A DNA stretch of 64,000 nt from Marinobacter vinifirmus (GCF_002258215.1 NZ_NEFY01000001.1:456920-520919); one strand, 5' to 3'; positions 29,909-41,183 are shown, counted from the first letter of the stretch. The notes: a model not told the origin generated them from the sequence alone. Translations and numbers: made by a program.

Positions 29909-30721
29909 ATGGAGTCATCTGCTTACATAACGCTTAAAGATGTGGTGTTTTCCCGGGCTGGCCGCCGCATTTTCGACGGCGTAACGCTGGATATACCCAA
30001 GGGCAAGATCACCGCCATTATGGGCCCCAGCGGCACCGGTAAGACCACGCTTTTGCGCCTGATCGGCGGCCAGCTAAGGCCGGATTCCGGGCAGGTTTCC
30101 GTGGACGGCCACAATGTGCCGGCCCTCAAGCGAAAAGACCTTTACCGGCTGCGGGAAAAAATGGGCATGCTGTTCCAGAGTGGCGCCCTGTTCACCGACC
30201 TGAGCGTTTATGAAAACGTTGCCTTCCCGCTGAGGGTGCATACCAAATTGCCGGAAGACATGATTCGCGACATCGTGCTGATGAAGCTCGAGGCCGTGGG
30301 CCTGCGTGGTGCCCGTAAACTGATGCCTTCCGAGCTGTCCGGCGGTATGACCCGCCGGGTCGCACTGGCCCGCAGCATTGCCCTGGACCCGGAACTGATC
30401 ATGTACGACGAGCCGTTTGCCGGGCAGGACCCCATTGCCATGGGCGTGCTGGTGAAGCTGATCCGGGATCTGAACAGTTCCATGGGGCTGACCAGCGTGC
30501 TGGTCTCCCACGATGTGCCGGAATCTCTCAGCATTTGCCACTACGCCTGTATCCTGGCGGACGGCAAGGTGATCGGAGAGGGTACTCCGGAGGAACTGCG
30601 CCAGCATCCGTCTGATCGAGTCCAGCAATTTCTGAATGGCCAGCCCGATGGTCCGGTGCCGTTCCATTATCCGGCCAGCGATGCCGCTGCGGACTTTGGC
30701 GTAACCGGAGGCGCACTATGA
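29909..30721 (+). CDS. mlaF: Phospholipid ABC transporter ATP-binding protein MlaF
   Basis: A 270-residue ATPase of the Mla system, which moves phospholipids between the outer and inner membrane to keep lipid asymmetry. Walker [10 protein letters not shown], signature [14 protein letters not shown] and Walker [14 protein letters not shown] are present. The unusual M in the signature is typical of MlaF. It overlaps mlaE by 4 bases. A GAGAAGG ribosome-binding site precedes the start. Confidence 0.96.
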   Translation: MESSAYITLKDVVFSRAGRRIFDGVTLDIPKGKITAIMGPSGTGKTTLLRLIGGQLRPDSGQVSVDGHNVPALKRKDLYRLREKMGMLFQSGALFTDLSVYENVAFPLRVHTKLPEDMIRDIVLMKLEAVGLRGARKLMPSELSGGMTRRVALARSIALDPELIMYDEPFAGQDPIAMGVLVKLIRDLNSSMGLTSVLVSHDVPESLSICHYACILADGKVIGEGTPEELRQHPSDRVQQFLNGQPDGPVPFHYPASDAAADFGVTGGAL

Positions 30722-31500
30722 TGGATCGTATTGCCGCCCTGGGCCGTGGCGGGCTGGATGTGATTTCTTCCTTCGGCCGGTCCGGGCGCTTTCTGGTGGG
30801 CGTTCTGGCAGGCATTCCCCGGCCGGCGACCGGGTTTCCGTTGCTGCTGCGCCAGCTGTATTTTGTCGGCGTACTTTCGCTGGCCATTGTGGTGGTGTCC
30901 GGGCTGTTTATCGGCATGGTGCTGGGCTTGCAGGGTTACACCATTCTCAGCGATTACGGCTCCGAAGCTGCGATTGGCCAGATGATCGCCCTTACGCTGG
31001 TGCGAGAGCTGGGGCCGGTGGTAACGGCTCTGCTGTTTGCCGGTCGGGCCGGTTCCGCATTGACGGCAGAGATCGGCCTGATGAAAGCCACCGAGCAGCT
31101 CTCCAGTATGGAGATGATGGGTGTGGACCCCTTGCGCCGGGTGATTGCGCCCAGGCTCTGGGCCGGATTCATCGCCATGCCGGTACTGGCTATCATCTTC
31201 TCTGTAGTGGGTATCTGGGGCGGCATGCTGGTGGGCGTGGACTGGCTGGGCGTGTTTGAAGGCGCGTTCTGGGGCAATATGCAGTCGTCAGTGGATTTTG
31301 TGGATGACGTGCTGAATGGCGTTATCAAGAGCGTGGTGTTCGGTTTTGTCTGTGCCTGGATTGCGGTGTATCAGGGCTACGATTGCGTGCCCACCTCCGC
31401 CGGCATCAGTTCTGCCACCACCAAAACCGTTGTTTATTCATCGCTGGCGGTGCTCGGGCTGGACTTCGTCCTGACGGCCGTCATGTTCGGCGATTTCTGA
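30718..31500 (+). CDS. mlaE: Phospholipid ABC transporter permease MlaE
   Basis: A 260-residue permease with an N-terminal interfacial helix and five membrane helices (for example [20 protein letters not shown], and a C-terminal [18 protein letters not shown]). The conserved [20 protein letters not shown] block is the family hallmark. Two consecutive ATG codons (30718, 30721) could both start it. Confidence 0.96.
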   Translation: MMDRIAALGRGGLDVISSFGRSGRFLVGVLAGIPRPATGFPLLLRQLYFVGVLSLAIVVVSGLFIGMVLGLQGYTILSDYGSEAAIGQMIALTLVRELGPVVTALLFAGRAGSALTAEIGLMKATEQLSSMEMMGVDPLRRVIAPRLWAGFIAMPVLAIIFSVVGIWGGMLVGVDWLGVFEGAFWGNMQSSVDFVDDVLNGVIKSVVFGFVCAWIAVYQGYDCVPTSAGISSATTKTVVYSSLAVLGLDFVLTAVMFGDF

Positions 31501-31522
31501 TCAAATTTTCAGGGAGCCTGCA

Positions 31523-31972
31523 ATGGCACAAAGAACCACAGAAGTAATCGTAGGCCTGTTCATGATCGCCGGGTTGGCCGCCCTGCTGTTCCTGGCGTTG
31601 CAGGTGAGCGGACTGTCTCCGAAATCGGCTGGTGATCGTTACACCCTCTATGCCAACTTCAATGACACCGGAGGCCTGGCGCCCCGGGGCAAGGTGTCGA
31701 TGGCGGGTGTCACCATCGGTGCCATCGAATCCATCGAGCTGGATACCGAAACCTTCCAGGCCCGGGTAGTGCTGGCTATCGATGCCGGCATCGACAATAT
31801 CCCGGCGGACAGTGCAGCAGTAATACGTACATCCGGTCTGCTGGGAGATCAGTACATTGATATATCGGTTGGTGGCGACCTCGAGTCCCTGAGCCCGGGC
31901 GACACCTTTTATTCCACTCAGTCTGCCATGAATCTCGAGCGGCTGATCAGTAACTTTGCCTCCGGACGCTGA
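31523..31972 (+). CDS. mlaD: Phospholipid transporter MCE protein MlaD
   Basis: A 149-residue MCE-domain protein with one N-terminal membrane anchor (VIVGLFMIAGLAALLFLALQ). The periplasmic MCE barrel forms a hexameric ring on MlaFEB and channels lipid. Conserved VRTSGLLGDQYIDIS-type sequence (IRTSGLLGDQYIDIS) closes the MCE domain. It lies 22 bp after mlaE, with AGGGAGCC upstream. Confidence 0.95.
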   Translation: MAQRTTEVIVGLFMIAGLAALLFLALQVSGLSPKSAGDRYTLYANFNDTGGLAPRGKVSMAGVTIGAIESIELDTETFQARVVLAIDAGIDNIPADSAAVIRTSGLLGDQYIDISVGGDLESLSPGDTFYSTQSAMNLERLISNFASGR

Positions 31973-32010
31973 TGCGGGGCAGAGCACAGAAACGAATGCG
32001 GGAGAACACA

Positions 32011-32664
32011 ATGCTTGCCCTGAAACAACGATTCATCTGGATGTTTGCCATGGTTGCCCTGGTGGCGGGCCAGGCTTGGGCCGGTCCGGAAGATGACCTG
32101 AAACAGTATGTAGACGAAAACACCCAGAAGCTGGTGCAGAAGCTCAATGAAGAAAAGGGCCTCTACGAGCAGGACCCCGAAGCCTTCTATGCCAGCATGG
32201 ATGAAACCCTGGACCAGTTTGTGGATTTTCGCCGCATTGCAGCCCGGGTAATGGGGCGCTACGCTCGCCAGACCTCTCCCGAACAGCGGGACGAGTTTGT
32301 GGCCAAGTTCAAGCGCAGCCTGTTCGATAGCTACGCCCAGGCGCTGGTGAGTGCCGAGAACTTCGAAATCAACGTGCTGGACGCGGAAATCCTGGCTCAG
32401 AACGACGACCGTGCATCTGTGCAGATGGAAGTGATCAGCGCGTCCGGCAACCGCTATCCGGTCACCTACTCCATGTACCGCAATGGCGAAGGCCGCTGGA
32501 TGATGGAGAACGTGATTGTGGAGGGTGTGAACATCGGCCTGGCGTTCCGGGATCGCTTTGCCCAGGAAATGGAGCAGAACCGTGGCCAGGTTCAGGCCGT
32601 GATCGATGGTTGGAGCGATGCCGTCGAAGCCCTCAAGCTCGATGAAGAGCTGGACCGTTCATGA
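32011..32664 (+). CDS. mlaC: Periplasmic phospholipid-binding protein MlaC
   Basis: A 217-residue exported protein. Signal peptide at about 1-24 (FAMVALVAGQAWAG), then the Tol_Tol_Ttg2/MlaC domain with VDFRRIAARVMGRYAR and RFAQEMEQNRGQVQAVIDGW. It shuttles phospholipid between MlaA at the outer membrane and MlaD. I chose the ATG at 32011, which has GGGAGA upstream and starts at the signal peptide, over in-frame ATGs at 31972 and 31996. Confidence 0.94.
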   Translation: MLALKQRFIWMFAMVALVAGQAWAGPEDDLKQYVDENTQKLVQKLNEEKGLYEQDPEAFYASMDETLDQFVDFRRIAARVMGRYARQTSPEQRDEFVAKFKRSLFDSYAQALVSAENFEINVLDAEILAQNDDRASVQMEVISASGNRYPVTYSMYRNGEGRWMMENVIVEGVNIGLAFRDRFAQEMEQNRGQVQAVIDGWSDAVEALKLDEELDRS

Positions 32665-32972
32665 CCGCTCCGGCTGTCGAGCTCTCAGGTAATACACTCG
32701 CCGTAACCGGTGAGGTGAACGCCGATACAGTGATCGCCCTGCGCAAGCAGGGTGAACAATTGATCGGGGCAGCCAGCGGCCCGTTAACCGTTGACCTTTC
32801 CGGCCTGGCCACCGCCCACAGTGTGGTGTTGTCCATGCTGTTGTGCTGGCACCGGCTGGCCCTGGAAAAACAACAATCCCTCACCTTTCAGGGTGCCAGC
32901 GACCGCTTGTTGTCGCTGGCTGCCCTCAGCAATCTGGAAGACCAGATTCCCGGATTTGCCACACACAGCTGA
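32661..32972 (+). CDS. mlaB: Mla system STAS-domain protein MlaB
   Basis: A 103-residue STAS-domain protein that binds MlaF and supports assembly and activity of the transporter. The STAS pattern TVDLSGLATAHSVVLSML is present near residue 43. Its start overlaps the mlaC stop by 4 bases. It completes mlaFEDCB. Confidence 0.9.
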   Translation: MTAPAVELSGNTLAVTGEVNADTVIALRKQGEQLIGAASGPLTVDLSGLATAHSVVLSMLLCWHRLALEKQQSLTFQGASDRLLSLAALSNLEDQIPGFATHS

Positions 32973-33032
32973 CCGGCGCCCGGGAATTGGTTACAATTCC
33001 GCCCCTGATTTCAAACCAGTCGAGGAATCCCT

Positions 33033-34563
<1,531 letters not shown>

Positions 34564-34590
34564 TTAACCAACGGGAAACCGGATAGATCC

Positions 34591-35241
34591 ATGACAGATT
34601 CCATCACCATCGCCTTGTCGAAGGGACGAATCCTCGAAGAAACCCTGCCGCTGCTGGCGGAAGCCGGTATTGAGCTGGTGGACGACGTGAAAAAGTCCCG
34701 CAAGCTGGTGTTTCCGACCACGGATCCGAACGTGCGGGTACTGATTATCCGTGCCACGGATGTGCCCACTTACGTTCAGTACGGCGGCGCCGATCTGGGC
34801 GTGACGGGCAAAGACGTGCTGATGGAGCACGGCGGCGAGGGGCTTTACGAGCCGCTGGATCTGAACATTTCCCGCTGCCGGTTGATGACCGCTGGCAAGA
34901 AGGGCGAGCAGCCTCCGGCGGGGCGCATCCGCGTGGCCACCAAGTTTGTGAACCTGGCGCGGCGCTATTACGCGGCTCAGGGGCGGCAGGCGGATATCAT
35001 CAAGCTTTACGGGGCGATGGAGCTGGCGCCGATTCTGGACCTGGCGGATGAGATTGTGGATATCGTGGATACCGGTAACACTCTGAAAGCTAATGGTCTT
35101 GAGCCGCGGGAGCTGATTGACCATATCAGTTCGCGGTTGGTGGTGAATCGGGCTTCCATGAAGATGAAGCATGGGCAGATTAATCCCATCATCGAGAAGA
35201 TGGCGGTGGCTGTGGATCGCCGGCGTTCTGAAGCGGAGTAG
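34591..35241 (+). CDS. hisG: ATP phosphoribosyltransferase HisG, short form
   Basis: A 216-residue catalytic subunit for the first step of histidine synthesis. It begins [18 protein letters not shown] and has the PRPP loop [19 protein letters not shown]. It lacks the C-terminal regulatory domain of the roughly 300-residue long form. Short HisG works with HisZ, which supplies histidine feedback; no hisZ is in this window. Repeat copies D and E separate it from hisD. Confidence 0.96.
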   Translation: MTDSITIALSKGRILEETLPLLAEAGIELVDDVKKSRKLVFPTTDPNVRVLIIRATDVPTYVQYGGADLGVTGKDVLMEHGGEGLYEPLDLNISRCRLMTAGKKGEQPPAGRIRVATKFVNLARRYYAAQGRQADIIKLYGAMELAPILDLADEIVDIVDTGNTLKANGLEPRELIDHISSRLVVNRASMKMKHGQINPIIEKMAVAVDRRRSEAE

Positions 35242-35269
35242 GGCGTCCTTTTCAACTTGGGTGCTGTCA

Positions 35270-35373
35270 GCCCTTGGGAAGGCCTTTCCAAAAACCGCTA
35301 CAAGCACATCCATGTGCGCTTATTTCGGGCCATCCTTGGCCCTCAAAATTTTTGGAAAGGCCTTCCCAAGGGC
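35270..35373 (-). repeat. Structured intergenic repeat, copy D
   Basis: Perfect 25-base arms (35270-35294 and 35349-35373; outer end GCCCTTGGGAAGGCC) in minus orientation. The core is the most divergent, yet stems are kept: minus-strand GGGCCAAGGATGGCCC and GCACATGGATGTGC have longer stems than other copies. On the plus strand the second arm ends GGGCTTTTTTG, so it could terminate hisG transcription. It is 28 bp after hisG. Confidence 0.85.
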
Positions 35374-35395
35374 TTTTTTGAACTCTGTACATCGG

Positions 35396-35506
35396 ACGCC
35401 GTCAGGTAGGCTCTTCCAAAAATTTGCGGAGCCATGGATGGCGGAGCAGAAGCGCCACAGGGATGTGCCGCAGGAGCGGTTTTTGGAAGAGCCTGCCTGA
35501 TGGCGT
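35396..35506 (+). repeat. Structured intergenic repeat, copy E
   Basis: Arms of 27 bases (35396-35422 and 35480-35506) pair with two exceptions. Both exceptions are G-T oppositions on the plus strand, meaning G-U in RNA of the core's sense strand. Core as in copy B, except that the second hairpin loop reads GGGA (CACAGGGATGTG). It faces copy D in inverted orientation, 22 bp apart, between hisG and hisD. Confidence 0.86.
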
Positions 35507-35589
35507 GAGCTTCCAAGTGAAAGGCTCCCGCAATTGCCGGCGGGTAATCCGGCTGACTTGAGTTATCAATCCAACGTAGGATTAACGAG

Positions 35590-36894
35590 ATGAACGACAA
35601 GATCACCAGACTGAATACCACCCAGGGCGACTTTGACAGTGCGCTGGCCAAGCTTTTGGCGTGGGATGACAGTGTTGATCATCAGGTGAATGAGTCGGTT
35701 CGGCATATCTTGCGTGACGTGAAAACCCGCGGCGATGCGGCGGTTCTGGAGTTTACCGAGAAGTTTGACCGGTTGAAGGTTGGCTCCATGGCGGAACTGG
35801 AGATGGGCCAGGAGCGACTTCAGGAAGCTTTGGAGCGGATTCCGCAGGATCAGCGGGTGGCCCTTGAGAAGGCCGCTGAGCGGGTTCGGGGTTATCATGA
35901 GCGGCAGAATCAGAAGTCCTGGCAGTATCAGGATGAAGACGGAACGATTCTGGGGCAGAAGGTGACGCCACTGGATCGGGCGGGTTTGTATGTTCCGGGT
36001 GGTAAGGCTGCCTATCCGTCTTCTGTGCTGATGAATGCGATTCCTGCGAAGGTTGCCGGGGTTGCCGAGGTGATTATGGTGGTTCCTACGCCGGATGGTG
36101 TGGTGAACGACATGGTGCTGGCGGCGGCGGCGATTGCGGGTGTGGACCGTGTGTTCACCATCGGTGGCGCCCAGGCGGTTGCGGCGCTGGCGTACGGTAC
36201 GGAAACTGTGCCTTCGGTGGACAAGATTGTGGGCCCGGGGAACATTTTCGTGGCGACGGCCAAGCGGGAGGTGTTTGGTGTGGTCGGTATCGACATGATT
36301 GCCGGGCCTTCCGAGATTCTGGTGATCTGCGATGGCAAGACCGACCCGGACTGGATTGCCATGGACTTGTTCTCCCAGGCCGAGCACGATGAGCAGGCCC
36401 AGAGTATCCTGGTGAGCTCGGATGCGGATTTCCTGGATGCTGTGGAAGCGAGCATCAACAAGCTGCTGCCGACCATGGAGCGTGAAGACATCATTCGCAC
36501 TTCCATGCTGGGCCGTGGTGCACTGATCAAGGTGGCTGACCTGAAAGAAGCGGCTGAGGTGTCCAACCGCATTGCTCCTGAACACCTGGAGCTGTCGGTA
36601 GAAGACCCGCAGGCGATGCTGGATGATATCCGCCATGCCGGGGCTATTTTTATGGGCCGCTACACTGCCGAGGCTTTGGGCGACTACTGTGCTGGTCCGA
36701 ACCACGTACTGCCTACCAGTGGTACTGCCAGGTTCAGTTCCCCGCTGGGTGTATACGATTTTCAAAAACGATCGTCCCTGATCGGTTTTACTCCGGAAGG
36801 CGCTGACCGCATGGGCCGTGTGGCTTCTGTGTTGGCGCGCGGTGAAGGCCTTACGGCCCATGCCCGTTCAGCTGAGTACCGTATCAAAGACTGA
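35590..36894 (+). CDS. hisD: Histidinol dehydrogenase
   Basis: A 434-residue NAD-dependent enzyme for the last two oxidations of histidine synthesis. Recognisable blocks include [49 protein letters not shown] and [17 protein letters not shown], covering the NAD- and zinc-binding regions. The C-terminal half includes [20 protein letters not shown]. It is cut off from hisG and hisC by structured repeats on both sides, so its expression depends on read-through or local promoters. Confidence 0.97.
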   Translation: MNDKITRLNTTQGDFDSALAKLLAWDDSVDHQVNESVRHILRDVKTRGDAAVLEFTEKFDRLKVGSMAELEMGQERLQEALERIPQDQRVALEKAAERVRGYHERQNQKSWQYQDEDGTILGQKVTPLDRAGLYVPGGKAAYPSSVLMNAIPAKVAGVAEVIMVVPTPDGVVNDMVLAAAAIAGVDRVFTIGGAQAVAALAYGTETVPSVDKIVGPGNIFVATAKREVFGVVGIDMIAGPSEILVICDGKTDPDWIAMDLFSQAEHDEQAQSILVSSDADFLDAVEASINKLLPTMEREDIIRTSMLGRGALIKVADLKEAAEVSNRIAPEHLELSVEDPQAMLDDIRHAGAIFMGRYTAEALGDYCAGPNHVLPTSGTARFSSPLGVYDFQKRSSLIGFTPEGADRMGRVASVLARGEGLTAHARSAEYRIKD

Positions 36895-36977
36895 CTGATT
36901 CCTGCGGTGTCCTTGGGTGCTGCTGGTCCATCTGAATAGCTTGAGAGCCGGGTTGGTTTTACTGGAAGGTTCGAATA

Positions 36978-37087
36978 GCAGGGCAGGTAGGGCTTTCCAA
37001 AAATTTGCGGAGCCATGGATGGCGGAGCAGAAGCGCCACATGGATGTGCCGTAAGGAGCGGTTTTTGGAAAGCCCTACCTGCCCTGC
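36978..37087 (+). repeat. Structured intergenic repeat, copy F
   Basis: Perfect 26-base arms (36978-37003 and 37062-37087; outer end GCAGGGCAGGTAGGGC). The core is identical to copies B and H. It lies between hisD and hisC, 83 bp after the hisD stop and 60 bp before the hisC ATG. Confidence 0.88.
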
Positions 37088-37147
37088 GAAAACTCCCAAA
37101 TAAATACAACCAACCCGGCTCCTGCACCATTTTGGAGTTCAAGAGAT

Positions 37148-38218
37148 ATGAGTAAATACTGGAGCCCGCTGGTCAGCGAATTGCAGCCGTATGTACCTGG
37201 CGAACAGCCAAAAATGGCTAATTTGGTGAAGCTGAACACCAATGAAAATCCGTTTGGTCCGTCGCCGAAGGTGATCGAAGCGATTCAAAAAGAGCTGAAC
37301 GACAACCTGCGCCTGTATCCGGATCCGGAAGGCCAGGCGCTGAAAGAAGCGATCGCCGACTACCACGTTGATTTTGCGATCAACGCAAAGCAAGTGTTTG
37401 TCGGCAACGGCTCGGACGAAGTTCTTGCGCACATTTTTCAGGGCTTGCTGAAACACGATAAACCGATCCTGTTTCCAGACATCACCTACAGCTTCTACCC
37501 GGTGTACTGCGGCCTGTACCAGATCGAAAGCACGGTGATTCCGCTGACCGACAGCTTCGAGATCAACCCGGAAGACTACAAACGCCCCAACGGTGGCATC
37601 ATCTTCCCGAACCCGAACGCGCCGACTGGTCGCTACCTGGGCCTGCAACATGTGGAAGAGATCCTGCAGGCCAACCCGGACAGTGTGGTGGTGGTAGACG
37701 AAGCTTACGTGGACTTCGGCGGTGATACGGCGATTCGCCTGGTTAACCAGTATCCGAACCTGCTGGTTTGTCAGACCCTCTCCAAGGCCCGTTCGCTGGC
37801 AGGGCTGCGCGTCGGCTTTGCGGTGGGTAATGAAGAGCTGATCGAGGCTCTGAATCGCGTGAAAGACAGCTTTAATTCCTATCCGCTGGACCGCCTGGCG
37901 CTGGCTGGCGCCGTTGCCGCTTTTGAAGACAAACAGTGGTTTGAAGATTCTTGTAGCGGTGTGATCCGAGAGCGGAAGAGAGTGACGGAAGAGCTTGAGC
38001 AGAGGGGCTTTGAAGTGCTGCCATCAAAAGCGAACTTTGTGTTCGCTCGTCATCCCGGCCACGAAGGTGCAGAGATCGCAGCAAAGTTGAGAGAACAGGG
38101 CATCATCGTTCGCCACTTCAACAAGCCACGAATTAGTGATTTCCTGCGAATCACCATTGGCACCAGCGATCAGAACAACGCTTTGATCAAAGGTCTTGAT
38201 TCCCTCCAGAGTGACTAG
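37148..38218 (+). CDS. hisC: Histidinol-phosphate aminotransferase
   Basis: A 356-residue fold-type I aminotransferase that makes histidinol phosphate from imidazole acetol phosphate. The PLP lysine is Lys213 in [29 protein letters not shown] near residue 31 and [11 protein letters not shown] near 154 are typical HisC blocks. Lies between repeat copies F and G. Confidence 0.95.
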   Translation: MSKYWSPLVSELQPYVPGEQPKMANLVKLNTNENPFGPSPKVIEAIQKELNDNLRLYPDPEGQALKEAIADYHVDFAINAKQVFVGNGSDEVLAHIFQGLLKHDKPILFPDITYSFYPVYCGLYQIESTVIPLTDSFEINPEDYKRPNGGIIFPNPNAPTGRYLGLQHVEEILQANPDSVVVVDEAYVDFGGDTAIRLVNQYPNLLVCQTLSKARSLAGLRVGFAVGNEELIEALNRVKDSFNSYPLDRLALAGAVAAFEDKQWFEDSCSGVIRERKRVTEELEQRGFEVLPSKANFVFARHPGHEGAEIAAKLREQGIIVRHFNKPRISDFLRITIGTSDQNNALIKGLDSLQSD

Positions 38219-38251
38219 GGCGTACGCTGGCGTTCGGGCTTTGGTGTAAGC

Positions 38252-38361
38252 GTAAGGGGCCGCAGGGACTTTCCGGAAACCGCTACAAGCACGTCCCTGT
38301 GCGCTTCTCTCCGGCCATCCATGGCCTACGAAATTTCCGGAAAGTCCCTGCGACCCCTTAC
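38252..38361 (-). repeat. Structured intergenic repeat, copy G
   Basis: Arms of 28 bases (38252-38279 and 38334-38361) in minus orientation. The usual CCAAAAA/TTTTTGG base of the stem is replaced on both sides by CCGGAAA/TTTCCGG, a clear compensatory change. The single imperfect pair is C-A on the plus strand but G-U on the minus, sense, strand. It lies between hisC and the Nif3 gene. Confidence 0.86.
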
Positions 38362-38423
38362 TCTCTGGCATCATGCACGCCAGCTATACCCCAATCCAAC
38401 TGAACCCAAGTTATGAGGTTTGT

Positions 38424-39167
38424 ATGGCTAACAGAAACGACATCCTCGACAGAATTAACGCATGGTTAACGCCAGAAAATTTTCAGGACTATGCTCCGAA
38501 CGGCCTGCAAGTTGAGGGCAGCGAGACTGTAGGCGTTATCGTTTCAGGTGTAACCGCATCACAGGCACTGATCGACGAAGCCGTAAAACAAAACGCAGAC
38601 ATGATCCTGGTCCACCACGGCTATTTCTGGAAAGGTGAAGACCAGACCATCCGTGGCATGAAAAAGAACCGCATCAAACAGCTCCTGGACAACGACATAA
38701 ACCTCGTCGCCTACCACTTGCCATTGGATGACCACCCCGAGTACGGCAACAACCGCCAGCTGGCCGATATACTTGGCATCCAGAATCCACGTCCAATGGG
38801 TGGATTAGTGTGGCAAGGTGAATTGCCCGAAGCCATGTCATCCGAAAAGTTCGGCCTGCACCTCGCAAGAGCCCTGCACCGGCAGCCGCTTCACGTAGGC
38901 AATGGCCCGGAAATGATCAAGACTGTCGCCTGGTGCACCGGGGCAGCTCAGGGGTTCATCAACGTGGCCTTGGATGCGGGTGTCGACGCCTACATCAGCG
39001 GCGAGATCTCCGAGCCGACGACTCATACGGCCAGAGAGTGCGGGATCCACTACTACGCGGCCGGCCACCATGCGACCGAACGGTATGGTGTTCAGGCTCT
39101 GGGCGAAGCATTAGCAAGGGAATTCGGAGTAATGCACCAGTTCATCGACTGCGATAACCCGGTATAA
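38424..39167 (+). CDS. Nif3-like dinuclear metal-centre protein
   Basis: A 247-residue Nif3/YbgI/DUF34 family protein. The metal ligands are suggested by LVHHGYFWKGE (His-His), the DDHPEYGNNRQLA region and the C-terminal YYAAGHHATERYG. The family forms hexameric toroids with two metals per subunit; some members are listed as GTP cyclohydrolase I type 2, but cellular function is unsettled. The ATG at 38424 (MANRND) fits the family start better than 38373, which lies close to repeat copy G. Confidence 0.9.
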   Translation: MANRNDILDRINAWLTPENFQDYAPNGLQVEGSETVGVIVSGVTASQALIDEAVKQNADMILVHHGYFWKGEDQTIRGMKKNRIKQLLDNDINLVAYHLPLDDHPEYGNNRQLADILGIQNPRPMGGLVWQGELPEAMSSEKFGLHLARALHRQPLHVGNGPEMIKTVAWCTGAAQGFINVALDAGVDAYISGEISEPTTHTARECGIHYYAAGHHATERYGVQALGEALAREFGVMHQFIDCDNPV

Positions 39168-39204
39168 ACGACAGGGTAGTTGAAAGGGGAGGATCATTCT
39201 AGCG

Positions 39205-39224
39205 GACCCTGAGCAGTTAGGGTC
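39205..39224 (+). other. Hairpin after Nif3 gene
   Basis: GACCCT and AGGGTC form a 6 bp stem with an 8-base loop, immediately before the outer arm of repeat copy H. No T-tract follows. Confidence 0.35.
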
Positions 39225-39340
39225 GGCCAGTCTGGGGAACGGCTTTCCAAAAATTTGCGGAGCCATGGATGGCGGAGCAGAAGCGCCACATGGATGTGCC
39301 GTAAGGAGCGGTTTTTGGAGAGGCGTTTCCCAGACTGGCC
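39225..39340 (+). repeat. Structured intergenic repeat, copy H
   Basis: Arms of 29 bases (39225-39253 and 39312-39340; outer end GGCCAGTCTGGGGAACGGC). There are three imperfect pairs: two are G-U in plus-strand RNA and one is a G-G mismatch. The core is identical to B and F. It lies between convergent Nif3 and zapG genes. Confidence 0.86.
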
Positions 39341-39411
39341 AGCCGCCAAACCCAGAAGGCTGGCGGATCCGAGGCGCCTAGTTCTAAGGCCTGTATCTAC
39401 TCAGTAAAGAA

Positions 39412-39849
39412 TCAGGCAGACCGCTTAGAACCATCCGCATTCAGGCCATAATCCTCAGCCAGAGTACCCTTGGCCTCCGGATCAGACTTCGGCGCATAAT
39501 CCCGAGGCGGCTCGGAAGGCTCAGCCTCCGAATGGCCAAGGCGACCAGAAGAATCCTGCCCCAGCTCCTCCAGCCAGTCCTCGTCATTGCACAGACGATT
39601 TGCGCCCCGGGCCATATGCTGATTCACATCCCGGTACGTATCGTTAAACCGCCGCAGCAAATGCGCAGACTCCATAAAATGCTCATTCACCTGGGCCTGA
39701 TACCGCGTAAACTCACTACGCAACTCATCAACCTGCTGCTCCGCCCGGCGCTGTCGCAACGAAGCTCCCTGACCAGACCGGCCAAACATAAGCCCGATGA
39801 CAATGCCAACCACCAACGCGACAACCGCCGCCACAATCAGGTTTGTCAT
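39412..39849 (-). CDS. zapG: ZapG/YhcB-like membrane protein (DUF1043)
   Basis: A 145-residue protein with one N-terminal membrane helix (about 3-22, NLIVAAVVALVVGIVIGLMF) and a cytoplasmic coiled coil (about 30-80, RQRRAEQQVDELRSEFTRYQ). The tail is polar and low in structure. YhcB/ZapG links division and envelope growth in enteric bacteria. The assignment rests on topology, length and the usual position beside zapE. It is divergent from zapE. Confidence 0.85.
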   Translation of the reverse strand: MTNLIVAAVVALVVGIVIGLMFGRSGQGASLRQRRAEQQVDELRSEFTRYQAQVNEHFMESAHLLRRFNDTYRDVNQHMARGANRLCNDEDWLEELGQDSSGRLGHSEAEPSEPPRDYAPKSDPEAKGTLAEDYGLNADGSKRSA

Positions 39850-40046
39850 ATAAAAATCGTCCTTTCATTGCCTGCAAGTGAGCCATTCCTCATTCAAGGA
39901 GTATAACCCCCCGAACGGATGTATCCCATGCCGAAACACTGCGCCAATCGTCTTATTGCCCCGGCGCCCGTGCGGCGTGGCGAAAAAACGTGAAATAAGC
40001 GACAATACCGCGCCCGAAAATCCACCTAGCAGGCAGGAAAATCCTG

Positions 40047-41183
40047 ATGACAGAAGCCATGTCCTCCGAAACCGTCGCGAACCTGACCCCTTGGCAACGC
40101 TACCAAAAGGATCTTGAGCGCCCGGACTTTCACAAGGATCCGGCCCAGGAAGATGCCGTGAAGCGCCTGCAGGCACTGTACGACAAACTGGTGGAAGCCG
40201 AAAGCGAACGCAGCAAGGGCGGCCTGTCCAAGCTCCGCCGCAAACTGAAGAAGGGTAAGGAAGATCCGGTCAAAGGCCTGTACTTCTGGGGCGGCGTTGG
40301 CCGTGGCAAAACCTACCTGATGGACACCTTCTTCGAGGCGCTGCCGTTCGATCGCAAAATGCGTGTGCACTTTCACCGCTTTATGCAGCGGGTGCACAAC
40401 GAGCTGAAGCAGCTCAAAGGCGAGAAGAACCCGCTGGAAATGGTCGCGAAGAAATTTGCAGACGAAACCCGGGTTATCTGTTTTGACGAATTCTTTGTTT
40501 CCGACATCGGCGACGCCATGATCCTCGCCACCCTGATGGATGGCCTGTTCAGCCGGGGCGTTACCTTGGTGTGTACCTCCAACATCGTGCCGGATGGTCT
40601 CTACAAAGACGGCCTGCAGCGGGCCCGCTTCCTGCCGGCCATCGCCCTGGTGAAACAGCACACCGATGTGGTGAATGTCGACGGTGGCGTGGACTACCGG
40701 CTGCGTACCCTGGAGCAGGCGGAGCTCTATCACTGCCCGCTGGACGACCAGGCCGATATCAGCCTGCGTAACAGCTTCGATGCCCTGGCGGTAGAAGCGG
40801 CAAAGCACAGCAAAACCATGGAAATTAACGGCCGCAAAATCCCGGCCGAAGCCCATGCAGACGACGTGGTGTGGTTCGATTTCAAAGCCGTGTGCGACGG
40901 CCCCCGCAGCCAGAACGACTACATCGAAATGGCCCGCCAGTTCCACGCCATCATCATCAGCAACGTGCCTCAGCTGGGCAAGAACAACGACGACCAGGCC
41001 CGCCGGTTTATCAACATGATCGACGAGTTCTACGACCGCAACGTAAAAGTCATCATCTCCGCCGCAGCGCCCATCACCGAGCTGTACACCGGCGGCCGGT
41101 TGAGTTTCGAGTTCGAGCGTACCGAGTCCCGGTTGCTGGAAATGCAGTCCCGGGAGTATCTGGAAGCACCGCACAAGCCTTAA
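40047..41183 (+). CDS. zapE: Cell division ATPase ZapE (AFG1 family)
   Basis: A 378-residue AFG1-like ATPase that in E. coli associates with the Z-ring under low oxygen or heat. Walker A GGVGRGKT at residues 82-89, Walker B RVICFDEFFVSDIGDA near 145. Length and C-terminal TGGRLSFEFERTESRL block match the family. Genes that often follow it (rplM, rpsI) are absent here; an accessory module starts instead. Confidence 0.94.
   Translation: MTEAMSSETVANLTPWQRYQKDLERPDFHKDPAQEDAVKRLQALYDKLVEAESERSKGGLSKLRRKLKKGKEDPVKGLYFWGGVGRGKTYLMDTFFEALPFDRKMRVHFHRFMQRVHNELKQLKGEKNPLEMVAKKFADETRVICFDEFFVSDIGDAMILATLMDGLFSRGVTLVCTSNIVPDGLYKDGLQRARFLPAIALVKQHTDVVNVDGGVDYRLRTLEQAELYHCPLDDQADISLRNSFDALAVEAAKHSKTMEINGRKIPAEAHADDVVWFDFKAVCDGPRSQNDYIEMARQFHAIIISNVPQLGKNNDDQARRFINMIDEFYDRNVKVIISAAAPITELYTGGRLSFEFERTESRLLEMQSREYLEAPHKP

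Noticed and set aside
35566..36861. A 431-codon open frame opposite hisD
   Set aside because: His- and Arg-rich shadow translation of hisD with no domain.
35270..39340. The eight-copy repeats as integron attC sites
   Set aside because: Length and single-gene spacing are reminiscent of attC. However, there is no GTTRRRY core site, no integrase gene, and the separated genes are core his genes rather than cassettes.
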